Source of the DNA: Stercorarius parasiticus
Taxonomy: Eukaryota; Chordata; Aves; Charadriiformes; Stercorariidae
Length of the DNA stretch: 64,000 nt
Assembly: GCA_013396915.1 (NCBI GenBank)
Contig: VWZL01000810.1
Span: forward strand, 856,820 to 920,819
Reading direction: 5' to 3'
Of the stretch, positions 1-11,800 are shown piece by piece. The notes beneath the pieces were generated by a model that did no database searches, had not been told where the DNA came from, and saw only the letters and a list, made by a program, of their open reading frames with translations. The translations under genes and the position numbers were made by a program. How positions within the stretch are numbered: position 1 is the first letter of the stretch; each line of letters begins with the position of its first letter.

Positions 1-642
1 GGAACAGATCCTGCTAGAAGCTATGCTAAGGCACATGGAGGACAGGGAGGTGATTTGAGACAGCCAGCATGGCTTCACCAACAGCAAGTCCTGCCTGACC
101 AACCTAGTGGCCTTCTATGTGACTACACTGGTGGAGAACAGAAGAGCTACGGATCTCGTCTATCTGGACTTCTGTAAGGCCTTTGACATGGTCCCCCACA
201 ACAGCCTTCTTTCTTAATTGGAGAGATACGGATTTGATGGGTGTGCTGTTCGGTGGATGAGGAATCGGTTGGACGGTCGCATCCAGAGGGTGGTGGTCAA
301 CAGCTCAATGTCCAGATGGAGATCGGTGACAAGTGGTGTCTCTCAGGGGTCCGTACTGGGACCAGTACTGTTTAATATTTTCATCAATGGCACAGACAGT
401 GGGACCGAGCGCACCCTCAGCAAGTTTACAGACGACACCAAGCTGAGTGGTGCCGCTGACACGCCTGAGGGACGGGATGCCATCCAGAGGGACCTGGACA
501 GGCTCAAGAAGTGGGCCTGTGTGGACCTCATGAGGTTCAACAAGGCCAAGTGCAGGGTCCTACACTTGGGTCGGGGCAACCCCGGTATCAGCACAGGCTG
601 GAGGATGAAGGGATTGAGAGCAGCCCTGATAAGAAGGACTTA
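1..642 (+). pseudogene. CR1 ORF2 reverse transcriptase remnant
   Basis: Translated pieces carry typical CR1 reverse transcriptase blocks: '[17 protein letters not shown]' and '[16 protein letters not shown]' upstream of 215, then '[19 protein letters not shown]' and '[13 protein letters not shown]' in a frame open from 218 to 640. The FADD catalytic block appears as FTDD. In-frame stops occur near 54-57 and 214-216, and the open frame ends where the internal deletion of the element begins. It is therefore a dead copy. In living CR1 elements this enzyme copies the element RNA at the chromosomal target site. The 5' end lies outside the window. Confidence 0.88.
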
Positions 643-853
643 AGGAAGAAATTTTTTACATGAGGGTGGTAAAATACTGGCACAGGTTGCCCAGCAAGGT
701 GGTAGATAGATGCCCCATCCCTGGAAACAGTCAAGGTCAGGATGAAGCTTTGAGCAACCTGATCTAGTCGAAGGTGTCCCTGGTCATTGCAGGGGGGTTG
801 GACTAGATGACCTTTAAAGGTCTCTTCCAACCCAACACATTCGATGATTCTGA
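1..853 (+). mobile_element. CR1 LINE fragment, 3' part, internally deleted
   Basis: The copy runs in from the window edge. Bases 1-640 translate, with interruptions, to CR1 ORF2 reverse transcriptase. Bases 645-853 match the CR1 3' region: a block reading 'tgcccagcaaggtgg', then a 'gatgacctttaaaggtctc' block, and finally short ATTCGATGATTCT-like terminal repeats near 840-851 without a poly(A) tail. Around 630-645 the sequence jumps from the middle of ORF2 to the 3' region, so several hundred bases of a normal CR1 are missing. It is more diverged than the other CR1 copies here and looks like an old insertion. Confidence 0.92.
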
Positions 854-3040
854 CTCTCTGAAGATGAAGAGGCAGGAGGGAAAATGGCTGGCTCAAGGCT
901 CAATTTTTGTGGTCAATCAGAAGAGAGATCACCTTCAGACAGAGAGAAGGGCCAGTGCCACACTGTGAGGGATCTGGCTCTTTAACATCTCCCCGGTCAG
1001 AGATTTTTGGCAAGGACATGAGATGACCCCTGGAGATGGCAGCGAAATCGGAGCGGCAGAAGGACTGAAGGAGAGAGCAACAAGGCAGCTGGTATTTGTG
1101 ATTAACACTGTCCTGACACACCTAGCTGGGTATTCATGGATTTCCAACATATAACAAAATAGTCGATACGTTTTATGCCTTATCTTCATGCCCTATTGCA
1201 CATTTCTCGAATGCAATAAATATTGCTATCTGGTTCAGTACAAGGTAATTATTACGAGTCCCATATTCATAATAAGCATAACGAGCACAGTGGAGGCCAG
1301 TCAAAATGTGCTTTCAAACAATGGTTCTGGGTCAAAAAGAAGGGCCGTGCTGCTTCCCAGCCCTGGACCTGACCTATCTCCATAGGAGCAGCAGCCCGAA
1401 CATCCAAAAGAAGGGAGCCGGCAGCCCCTCATCCTGCAGCACGTGGGAGGAACGCTGAAAAACGGGATACGCCAACACCACGGCAGTGGCCGGAGCTTGT
1501 ACTATCTGATGACCCTATGAATAGAAAAGACAGCTGGTGGGGGAGCAGGGGAGAGCGTGCTGGCTGCAGGCAAGGCGAACGCCCAGGGATGGAGCCCTAG
1601 CACAGCTCTCGTCTCCAAAATAAATCCTGAGCATCTTCTGGATCTCCCTCTTGGAGCCAGAGCCGGGGCAGGATGCTGCAGCCTGCGGGCTGCCCAGCGA
1701 CTGCTCTCAGCCAGAGCAACTCGCTCCAGGCAATGCCAGCGTTTCATTTTTTCATAGAATAAATGAACTTATAAGATGGTTTTCAGAATGACTATTTTTT
1801 TCAGAGTTCCTTCTTTCACCTGTTAAATCAAATGCAATGCAATCACTGCGCTGTTCTCCCCGGGAGAGCTGAGCCTAAGCGATACCTCAAGATCCGCAAA
1901 CGCTGAAAACATTTCGATTCTAAATACGACACTCCACAACTCCACTTCAATTTTAAGTGTTCGGTCTGCTTTTTTGCTAAATTACCTTAAAAAAACATTC
2001 TGCTGTTTTCCCTTGCACGTGGGCTGAAAAAAACCCCACCTTCTCGTAAGGAAACCCGAGTCTAGTCCTGTCCTCTGTGAAACACCACCTCTACGCTCAC
2101 CACCCTGTCGAGAACGGGATCTCTCCGACTGCTATTAAGGCTCCTCTTGCTCATCGTTTTCTATTGCATAAACGCGTCCAAGCCTCGCATCCCTCTGCTC
2201 CCAACAGCTCCCCGTTAGCAGGGCTCTTGCATATCAAGGTTTCGTAAGAAATCAGCAGCAAAATGCACAGGCTCTCAGTTGCACAAGGAAAATAGAGATT
2301 TGTTGGGTTGCTTTTTCTCTCGGCGGGCGAGGGCGTGGTGAGTAGGGGTACAAATAAGGCCTTTTGAGAATACATTTAGCATTCAATACTTAACGCTGTC
2401 TTAACAGAAGTCCAGTCATGTATGATCCGGCCCTGATCGGTGAGATCACAAATAGCTCCGTGCTTTGTTGTTGTGGTTTGCTTTTTTTCTTATCTCATGA
2501 ACCGAATGAAAGAAAAAGTTCAGAGTCGTATTTAAAACGAATGACTTTTTGCTTTTGAAAGTTCAAATGATATTGGCATCGCAAGGTTAGACATTTAGGA
2601 AACACCAAAGCTATGACAGGAGAGCGCTTTTGACGGGCTCTGCATCGAAAACGTTTAAGAAACTACTCAAAGGAAAAGGAAATAGCAATAAATGTATGAA
2701 ATGTTATTAGTTCTGTTCGTATAACTATTCTAGAATTTATCCCAGGTTCTTATAAAATATATAAAACTGAGATACAAAGAATTAGCAATGTAACTTTGCA
2801 TTTCAAATGATCTTCAGCTACAGGTTTTGCTTTAAGAAAAGAGACACTTGAAAAGCAGCTGTTCTGTAGTCTCTAGATGCAGACACTTGAGTTCCTGGCA
2901 AACTTACCGTCGGCGGTTTTCTGAACTCCTCCACCTTTTCAACTCTCTCCTATAATGAAACTCAACATTTCACCATTAAGTTTTTCCGCTCGTGGTTTCA
3001 AAGAGAGGACGTTACCGTTTCCCAGCATTGGTTTCAAAGG

Positions 3041-3141
3041 TCCTTTTTACTTTTTTTCTTTTTTCCCCTTTTTTTTCCTTTTTTTTTTCCCCTTTTTTTC
3101 CCCCTTTTTTTTTTTTTTTTTTTTTTCTTCCTTTCCCCTTT
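3041..3141. repeat. T-rich low-complexity tract
   Basis: Runs of T broken by short C blocks, purine-rich on the NEXMIF sense strand. If the 3' UTR extends this far, it would be an A/G-rich part of the message. Length in the assembly may be unreliable. Confidence 0.9.
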
Positions 3142-3279
3142 ATGAGCTTTAAACCACAGGGTGAATCCATGAAATGAGGTAAGTAAATTTGGCACACTTT
3201 TAGTCATGTCCATAAAACTTTTGGTAAGTTGTATAAGTGAACAATATCATTTTCATCGTGAGTTACAGGTGCTTTCGAA

Positions 3280-3301
3280 AGGGGGCCGGGGGCGGGGGGG
3301 G
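3280..3301 (+). other. G-rich run, possible quadruplex
   Basis: Three or more runs of at least five G separated by one or two bases on the plus strand. This fits a G-quadruplex pattern in DNA. On the NEXMIF transcript strand it would read as C-rich. No function is implied by the sequence alone. Confidence 0.45.
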
Positions 3302-3581
3302 TTAGTACTTAACAACTGGAATGTTTCTAGTAAAACCAAAAGGCATAGCTGCAGAAAACACTCACAACCCAATGTTGATAGAGAAGTAAAAATATATACA
3401 ATACAGTCACTTGTTCATAGTTTGGCACAATTTTTTGTTGTTGTGGGTAATAGTGCATAAACTACTGTACAACAGTATGACTTTTAAAACAGTCTTTTCA
3501 CAGAGAATACCAGATTAGGTTTGCTTTCAAATGATAAGAAAATTCCCACAATTGCAAACTCTTCATTTCAGCACTTACATT

Positions 3582-3783
3582 TCAACATACCACAAGGCAG
3601 ATTTCGAAAAGGAACGGACGGGAAAAAAAACCCCAAACAAACCCAACCGAAGAATAAAAGAAAATCAAATAAAAAATAACGAAACAAACATCAACCGGCT
3701 GTCTAGAAAAGGGAGTCTCTTCTTCAAATACAGGAAAACCCAAAAATGTTGTTTCTGCTTTAAGAAGAATGGAGTCTGATTCC
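3582..3783 (-). CDS. NEXMIF: NEXMIF last coding exon (C-terminus)
   Basis: The exon starts after a strong acceptor on the minus strand (pyrimidine run, then CAG at 3786-3784). Its first base completes the arginine codon begun at 4529-4528, so the phase agrees. The first residues, 'ESDSILLKAETTF' then 'FPVFEEET', resemble the end of mammalian NEXMIF as I remember it (LLKAETTFW...PVFEEET...). After EEET the human protein stops within a few residues. Here the frame stays open for 43 more residues rich in F, V, I and Y, to a TGA at 3584-3582. This tail may be real, may come from an indel in the lineage, or may be an assembly error. The exon gives residues 1459-1525. The exon identity is firm; the exact stop is not. 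Confidence 0.82.
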
Positions 3784-4032
3784 CTGCAGGAAAAAATCAA
3801 ACATTTGATGCCATCTTAGTTAGCTCGTCTGGAGTCACCACGACGGAGCGAACGCGCTAAAGGCGGGCGGGTGCAGAAGATGCAGCTTTAGATGATGCAG
3901 GTTAGGAGATAAACAGCAGAGGGGGCCAGAAAGCACTCAAAATTGCCACGTGAAGCTCAATTAGGAACGAGTTCTCATTTGCAAAGTAAAGAGCCTTTAA
4001 GTTTCAAGATCTTGGCTTTTGGATGCATAACC

Positions 4033-4128
4033 TCTTTTTTTTCTTTTTCGTTTTTCTTTTTTTTTTTTTTTTTTTTTTTTTTTGTGGTTTATTTTTTACA
4101 AAACGTTCAACCAAAAAAAAAAAAAAAA
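4033..4128. repeat. poly(T) tract followed by poly(A) tract
   Basis: An interrupted T run (4033-4083) is followed after about 29 bases by a run of 16 A (4113-4128). The two are complementary and could form a hairpin in the intron. Such runs are also prone to assembly error. Confidence 0.85.
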
Positions 4129-4435
4129 GTCTTTCCTCGTCAAAATCATTAAAAAGAGCGTGTAATCACGGTTTGTTTTTTTGTTGTTGTGTTTTGTTTT
4201 TTTTTCCCCCCAATAAATAAGTAATTAAAAACTGAAGAAGCCAAACAGCAGAAAAGAGTAGCCTTGTTAGTGTTTTTAACCCCAGCCAAGCCAGAAAATT
4301 GGTCATTCTTTTAGGTAGCTTGCAAGTAAGAAGTACTTTCATGCATTTAAAAAAAAAACAAAAAAACCCAACCAAAACCCAAAGGAAAAAAAATAAAACC
4401 AACCCCCAAACCAACCAAAACTGTAAAAGGGGAAC

Positions 4436-4436
4436 N
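4436..4436. other. ambiguous base or single-N gap
   Basis: One 'n' in the last NEXMIF intron. Unlike the Ns at 26403 and 28945, the flanks are not duplicated, so it may be only an undetermined base or a closed gap of unknown size. Confidence 0.9.
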
Positions 4437-4527
4437 TTGCTTTCAGGAAGGAAAAACTGAGGAACAGCGGGCTTAGCAGGTGGGAGGGAGGTTAAGGGGC
4501 ATTCCAGCCAGTTTGGTGCAGCATTAC

Positions 4528-7500
4528 CTCAGTTTCTCAAAAGCAGCTGTCACGGGGGGGTCCTTGTGGGGCTGTTCGCGGTCCGTTCGCTTTACTTTAC
4601 AGTTCTCATCCCTCAGCGATTTCGAACTGGATTTATGACGGTAGAGTTTTTTATGGGTAGGTCCGTTATTGCCTAAAGTGCTCAGGTTACTATAGTTTTT
4701 ATCAAAAAAGGGAGCGTGAATGTCCGTGGTGAACCCGGTCGAGCAGTTGGGGCGACCGGGGTCGCCGGTTGCGGCTTTGCCGTTTTTGCTTGAGCCCTTG
4801 GTGTTCGACTTGTGGTTCTTCGCTGCCCCCGGCGAGCCACCGTTCGCCTTCTTCTTTGACTCTTGGGACGTCCCTGCCAAAATTTTAAGAGTTTTCAGTT
4901 TCAGGCTGTTGGACTCCGGCGACCGGAATATGTCTGGAACGCTGTTGTGGCCAACAGGCCCCCACAAGGGCTCGATGGAGGCCATCATAAACCTCTGGAC
5001 GTCCGCCATTCCTGACGCGATGTTGGACAGGATGTTGGAAGGTTCCTCAAACTCCCGCTGATCGTCGTCCAGGAGGCTGGTGGCATTGCCCAGGCTGGCT
5101 TCCGACCAGCCCGTGCCACCCTCTTTTCCCAGCGCCCACTCTCCGGAGAGCCCGTTGTGCTTGCCCAGTTTCACCCCGGCCGGGCTGCAATGCTGAGCGC
5201 TCTCGGCAAGGCCCTTGGTGGCAGTGGCCACGTTGCTCAGCTGGTTGACCACCCTGCCGCCAACAGCTGGAGTCTTCTCTCCATTGACTCCCGCCGCGTT
5301 TTTCCCTTTCCTGGTGGATTTGGGTGCCTGCCTGGAGTTTTTCCCTTGCGGCTTATCGGTTCCTTTGTTGGTTTTGGGCGATTTTTTCCGGGTGGCTTTC
5401 TGGGAAGAGCTTTGGTTTGTACCCACATTCTTGCTGGATGAACTTTTCCTCTTCGATTTTGACACTTTGCTATTGGTGCTAATTTGACCAGATGGCTCAT
5501 TAAATGTTGACAAGCATGGACTCTTTTCGAGGAGGCTGACAGAATCTTCATCGTTGAACATATGGAACTGGAACTGGTGATTATTTAAAGCAAACCCATT
5601 ATCTGCCTGATCCTCGGTCTGCAGGACCCCGCAGTTCCACTTGACCTTCTCAGAGCTGTTCAGGGCGGCCTGGGGGCTCTCCTGAAAGCCCTTCAGGGTG
5701 CCCAGAGGCTTGGCGTCGGAGCCAGCTATCTGCGGGGAGAGGTTGGGAGTGTCCGGAGGGGACATCTCGGAAAGCGACGACTGGCGGAACTTATCAGGCG
5801 TGAAGTTGGAAATGTCTAAAAGGTCCGTGGACTCCTTCAAAGGGGTGATTTCGTCTATGCTCTGCTGGATCACTAGCTTGGGACTGCAGTGGGCCAAGAA
5901 ATCGTCATTAATATCATCCTCGCCGTCCTTTTCACAAGACTTTAAACTTAAAGAACTGTAATTGCTAGAACTAACTGACAATGAACCCACTGAATCAAAA
6001 CTAATGAGCCTGCCATCATCTGTACTTAGTGTACCTCGTTGGAAATGAAAGCGCCCCTCTCCATTATTAAAATGACATGACTGATAAGAATCATCAGACT
6101 GCACTTGTTGGCTATCCGGCATGTAATTTTTTTGGTAGAGCAATTTGCTGCTATTCAGATTGACTTGAGTGTATCCAGAGGCGGGAAGGCTGTCTGTGCC
6201 CGCGGCACCGCCGCCCCCGAACTCGCTCGGCAGCCCGGCCGCATCCCGCATGTCGCCGGGGAAGTCCTGGCGATTGCTGCCGGCAGCTTTGCTGGCCGGC
6301 CACATGCTACCGAAGCTGCTCTGCTCCATCTCCAAGTGGCCGGGCGACTGCTGCAGCTCCGACTCGGAGGGCGGGGAGAGCACGCAGCTCTGCGCCGGCT
6401 GCAGAGCCGGGAAGGGCTTTTCCGCTGGGACGATGCTGGGGAGCGGGTGCTGCTGCTGCTCGGAGGGATGTTGGGCGAAGTATGAGATACTGGTGTTGCT
6501 CGACAAATCAGAAGCATCTAACAACGTCTGCAGATACCCTCCAGGAATCAGGGGTACATTGGTGGTGATATTAGCAGATGGCAGAGGCTTGTCTGAAGAG
6601 GAGGTGGATGGTAGGAAAGGAGAATTTTTAGCAACCTTATCCTCGTGGCACTCCGGGAGATGGGAGCTGTCTGAAGCACAAGGAACGTTTTCGTCCTTCA
6701 GGCGCACTGCAGAGTCCTGGTTTTCCAGCGCCGGGGAGCCCTCCGCCGTGCTGGTAGCAGCTTTGATCTTCTTGCACTTCAACCTGGCTTCACTTTTGAA
6801 TTTGATTCTGCGGAGCACTTTCCTCTCCGTCCCCTTGTGCTCCCGCTCCTGCGATTTGCATTTCACGGCAGCGATGCCCGTGATGTCACTTACGTGTAAT
6901 CCGTTGGCACAGCTGGGGGTGGCGATGGCTAACGCCGGCAGCCCTTTCAGGCCCGCGTCCTCTTTACTGCTGCAAGGCTGCTTGTGATCAGAGGAGCAAG
7001 AGCCCAGCTTGTTCACTGATTGCTCGATGGCTTTAATTCTTTGAATCCGGTGCCTGTTTGCTAGCTTGCATTTTCGCTTCCGTGGGTGAGGGAGGAACGA
7101 AGCATCTGAGCCGTTAAGATAGAAATTCTGCTTGTGGTAGAGAGACGATCTGAGCAAATCCAGCCGGCTCTGCTGCCTCTCTTGCCAGAAGCCCTTCAGC
7201 GGGGCCAGCTTTTCATATTTGCTGAGCAGCTCCTCGTTTAGGGTAACAGTTGTCTCGTTGGCATCCACTTTGCTGAGCTTCACCAGCATATGCTTCTCCC
7301 CTTTAAACCTGTTAATGATGATGTACTTGATGATAACGGGGGGCTCCTTGCGAGAGACTTTTCGCCGTTTCTTGGGGCACCACTCGTCATCGTCCTCTTC
7401 CTTGGGCCCGTCCGGCAGCCACTCCTTCTTGTCCAGGATCTTCTCGTTCTCGATGGAGTCCACATCGTACAGGTAGTCGTCGCTGTATCGCACTTTCCTC

Positions 7501-8827
7501 TTTGCCCGCAACCCGTAGTTCTGCTGAATGAAGGAGCTGGAGTGGTCCCGGGACAGGTACCGGCTGCAGTCCTTGATATCCCGCAGCACGTCGTAGGAGG
7601 ACTCTGTGCAAGTGCTGTCGTCGCTGAACTCCCCAGAGTCCTCCGTGGAATTCACCGAGTCCAAGAAGTGGCTCCTCTTGGAGCCCACATACTGCACCAT
7701 CTCCGTGCTGTTGCAAGATTTATTTAAGGCAGCTTTCTCCTCCTCCTCGCCGTCCTCTTCCTCGCCGTCCTCCTCCTCCTCCCCCCAGATGATGCCTTCC
7801 TCAGATTTGAACTGCGAAGGGTCGGTGGCACCGCCAGGCCCCCTTTTCAGGGTGCTCCTGCTGTCCCTTTTGGTGCAGTTGCCAAACACGCTGGGGAAGA
7901 AGTTGAACTGGGCGTCCTCCTGTAGGGTGGTGGTCTTCTCCCGCACGTTGTCCTGGAAAGATTCGTATCTAATCTTTAGGGAGCAGACATCGCTTCCCAA
8001 GGTGGAATCGTCGTCATCAAACATATAATTATCCACGTCTTCCTCGGAAAACAGATTTACAGAAAGCTCATTTTTGGAGCAGAGGTCAAGCAGCTCAATT
8101 TTACTTTCACTAATGAAAGATTCAAAATAGCCCCATTCCTGGTTGGGATTTGTTAGTAAAGGTTCCTCACCATTGCATTTGTCTAATAGTAATCCCTCGT
8201 AATAATTTTTCTGAGTGGGGTCCTCTGAATCACTGTCAGATTTTTCTGCATCTCTTTTGTCCGCTGCCCTCGATTTATGCATAGGGAAGCTTAAAAGCTG
8301 GTCTGAAAGCAGTTGATCCCCATATCTCATGGTTTCTCCTGTGCTCATGCAGTGAATCCCTATATCAGAGACCGAACAGGTGTCATAATCCCTATTTATA
8401 TCCCCCACTTTCAAGCTTATTCCCGGCTCTGCATCAATGCCGTCCTTTGATTCAATAAAGCAGCCCAGACAGGTCCGGCTCGGCTGCATCAAGCAGTCAC
8501 CCGTCAGTGCCGACATGCCTCCAGGCTCCATCATGGTGAAGGGAGCCTTCTCGCAGTCGCCCGGCAGCGACCAGGAGCTCATGCCCTTCGTCACGCAGGA
8601 CGTGAGGGAGATGGCGTGGGCGGAGGAGTCATCCGAGGCGTGCTCGGGGACATCCGTGAGCCGCAGCGGCGACGGGGGGCTCAGCAAACAGGGCTTCTTT
8701 GAAGTCAGGGATGGCAGCGCCCGGTGGCATGCGTGGTTTTCCTTCTGAGCTGTCGTCAGGGCTGAGAACGTGACCGCGGCCTCGGCGGCGGTGCAAGGCC
8801 TCTCATCGCCATCCAGGGAGTGCGGCT
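4528..8827 (-). CDS. NEXMIF: NEXMIF main coding exon
   Basis: This single 4300-bp exon encodes residues 26-1458 of a 1525-residue protein. NEXMIF (KIAA2022) is a nuclear, brain-enriched protein needed for neurite growth and neuronal migration; loss of the human X-linked gene causes intellectual disability with epilepsy. Family-like blocks in order: '[20 protein letters not shown]', '[20 protein letters not shown]', '[20 protein letters not shown]' (near residue 290), an acidic [15 protein letters not shown] run (near 371-387), '[20 protein letters not shown]' with a likely nuclear localisation signal (near 508-516), '[10 protein letters not shown]', and a Ser/Lys-rich basic region (about 1145-1225). 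The frame continues upstream to 9047, but those residues are translated intron: the acceptor CAG at 8830-8828 follows a pyrimidine tract, and only from 8827 does the sequence fit the family. I see no enzymatic motif or membrane segment. Confidence 0.95.
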
Positions 8828-11800
8828 CTGGGAGGGAGGGAGGGAAGGAAAAGGGAAGGAGAAAAGAAAGGAAAAAGAGAGAGGGTTTACAACCCTTGCA
8901 GTGCTGCTGGGGCTCGCCACCCCGCTCCCCTTCTCCCCGGGCTTCGGTGGCGACTTCTCCCAACCACTCCTTTGGGAAGCGGCAGACGCCCTTCCCGCGG
9001 GAGCGTGATCCTTCCCTTCTGGATTTAATTAACGTGGTGATGTGCAAGGAAGGGAGAGGTAAACACCTCCCCCCCGTGCAGCCAGCTGGAAGAGGTACAA
9101 GAGTACGTTTGAAAAACCAAAACCATCCGTTCTTTGCTCCTCATATACATACCGTTACCTGGATACTGCCTTTCAAATCTGACAAGGTTATTAAAAAACA
9201 AAACAAGCCTAATAAAAAATGTTCCCATTAACATTGAAAAAAATTAATGGAAAAATAAGATTCTTAAAGAAACAAAGCATCCCCCCTGCCGGTGTCTGCA
9301 GCTTAAACATACCTGAGCGGCGTTACGGCTCGAGAGTCAGAAAGTTAGCGCTATTTTGAAAAGCCCAGTGGTTTTTTTGTCACCGTCCACGCCAAGGGAA
9401 AGCAGAAGGTAACACCGAGTTTAAAGCAATTATTGTCAGAATTATTATGGGTTTTGCCGTTCTTCCCTAATCTCTAAAAATGCCTTTTTAATAACGTACG
9501 GGTTTTTTTATTTTTACCTCGTCGCACTCTTTTATGGCAGAATAAAGTTATGAATATACTTTTATCTGACTTCTGGCTCAACGGACGATATGACCCTTGA
9601 AATTTAAATACGACGTCTTTTCATCCATGAACATGCCCTGATATCTCTGTATTAAAAAAAATACATATACCAATGCGTGCATTCACACCAGCTGGAATCC
9701 TCTGCCGACTCGGAGCAGAGCCCGGAGCTTTTGTAGCGGCTCACATCTTACCTTGTCCACGGCTCCGCTGAAGGCCGGCGGGGTGAGGAGGGACAAGCGC
9801 TTTAAAACGCAGCTGGAGCACCAGGCTGTCATGAGAAATGGGGCATCTGCAGGGATGTGGCACCTACACGGTTGCTGCGACCCTCCGCCACAAGTGCTTT
9901 TATTTAAAATGGGTAGAAAAGCAAGCCTCCCCTCCCCGGCACCGATGCCAACCGACATAAGGGGCACATCCGCCGCGCCGGTACGGCCGAGCAGAGCCAG
10001 GCTCCCACCCGCAGGTGGGCAATATGAAAAGGAGCGGGATGCGATGCCAAGCGTAAAACCGAGAGGAGGCCAAAATGCCCCCAGTCTCACCCCAGAAGTT
10101 CCCAGCGGTTGTGTGCTACAGGGGCCTTCGGGATGGAGCCATTGGTAAAGCCCTAAGCCAGCCCAAGCAAGTCGCAGGCAGAGCCGTGCAGCGCTCCAAG
10201 GACTTTAAATAACTTCCCAAACACTGTACACATCAAAGCAGAAGTGCAAAGCCATGCCTCTAAACATCTTCAACACGCGTGGCTTGGAAAAGACCAGGCT
10301 GAATTGCTCGAAATCTGTGCTGTTTCCCTCCCCTCAGAAAGGGTTAAAAATAAATAAATAAATAAAAAAGCTGATTTTTGAGTCCCTCCCACCAGTTTTT
10401 AGCTCAGAAATGCAGAGGTGGTATCTTTTGCCTTAAGCACCAAAACAAATTAACCAGTGCAGTTCCACTTCAGAAGGGAAATAAAATAAAAATCAGCTTG
10501 GAGCTGACAGGAAGCATGGAAAATTTGAGGATAAAAGAAGAATGGCTGTGAATGTTGTAAGACTCAAAAAAGGGGGGAGATAGAAAGCTGAAATTCAATC
10601 TCAAATGCTGCATTCAATACACAGAGATGCCATTATATGAAATAAACTCTCCCTGGGTGCTTCTTTAGGTTTATACTTGTGTAAGTGAACTTAACTCCTG
10701 TGAAATACAAATGCCAAAACTTGATTTCTTGTATCATCCTGAAATCAGGCGCACGTTCAATTGATGCTTTAAAGCAAACCGTACTCCAAAAGACCACAGT
10801 TAAAAAAGAAAACGCTGGAGAAGCAACGCCACCTTTCCCGGTTTAACTCAACAGCCATCCAAAAGCACGTGGGCAGCCTGAGCGGAAAAATATGGAAGCA
10901 ACCTGCTGTGGATCAGCTCTGAATGGAGACCAGTCCCTAACTGGGCACCGCAGCAGCCTGAGGGCTGCTCTGGATTCTCTGCAGCCAGAACCCATCTATA
11001 TTTAGGGCGAGAGGAGGCAAAAAGCATCATCCCCATCTCCAGTGCCATCAACGGGGAGGTGGTGGCATCGGAGCCACTTGTGGGCTCGCTGCTTCGGATT
11101 CAGCAGCAACTCCTACACAACAATGTTTAATTAAGGCGCTTTTTAAGCCCGGTTTAATTTAATTTCATGGAAGTGGTATCAGATTCTAGAAATCCCCCAT
11201 CTTTACTGAGCAGGTAAGCACTGATTTTACTGCCGATTAGATTAGACAAGGGGACCATGGCTAGAAAATCTTGCAGCTCCAGCAGCCGCGGCTTTACCAC
11301 GGTCAGTCATGAAGGAGATGGGCTGACAAAGATACCTCCAAAATTACGTCGAAGGGGCAAATGCAAGCGTACGCCTCACCTGCCACCAGCACATGTTGCA
11401 GGGTCCCCACGGGCACCCGCGTGGCTGGAGTCACTCCAGGTTTTGGGTAATGAACAAGAACAACGTTTGCCTCTATGCACCTTGTTTTGAGACGACAGAA
11501 GGATCTGAGCATACAAGACATCAGAAGACCAAGTCCTTGATATCTAATAGGGTCAGATTTATATCTAAATAAATATTTCTCTCTCTCTTTCAAGACTCAT
11601 AGGCCAATAAAAAATGTAAAAAGCCATGAAATTAAACATATAAATGAAGTGAAGAATGAAAACGTCAATGCTGGACTGGCACTGCACATACTATGGCTAG
11701 CAACTGAAGTCCAAATGACTTGAGAAAATGCGCAAGGGAATATTTATTTCAGTTTTCAGGCAGCAAAGTGCAGTTACTCCTAATCAGTTATTGCTTTTGA

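Larger units (their letters stand above)
854..3581 (-). other. probable NEXMIF 3' UTR and downstream flank
   Basis: This stretch lies immediately downstream of the NEXMIF stop codon on the minus strand. No frame in it resembles a protein I know. I read the plus strand for TTTATT and TTTAAT (AATAAA and ATTAAA on the minus strand) between 3581 and 854 and saw none; variants such as AGTAAA near 3044 and GATAAA near 2737 are present. The end of the transcript is therefore not placed, and it may run beyond the window edge. T-rich and G-rich tracts inside are listed separately. Confidence 0.5.
3784..4527 (-). other. NEXMIF last intron
   Basis: A 744-bp intron between donor GTAATG (4527-4522) and the CAG acceptor at 3786-3784. 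Donor and acceptor were chosen because they join homologous protein segments in phase. Reading through the donor meets TAA at once (4526-4524), so intron retention would end the protein at residue 1459. The intron holds poly(T) and poly(A) runs and an N at 4436, so its true length is uncertain. Confidence 0.8.

Noticed and set aside
6169..6987. 272-codon plus-strand frame opposite NEXMIF
   Set aside because: It is antisense to a GC-rich coding exon, has no known domain and is explained by codon bias of the real gene.
8828..9047. Upstream start (ATG at 9047) for the long NEXMIF frame
   Set aside because: The 73 extra residues are translated intron, including the pyrimidine tract of the acceptor, and do not resemble NEXMIF. 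The true start exon is at 12589.
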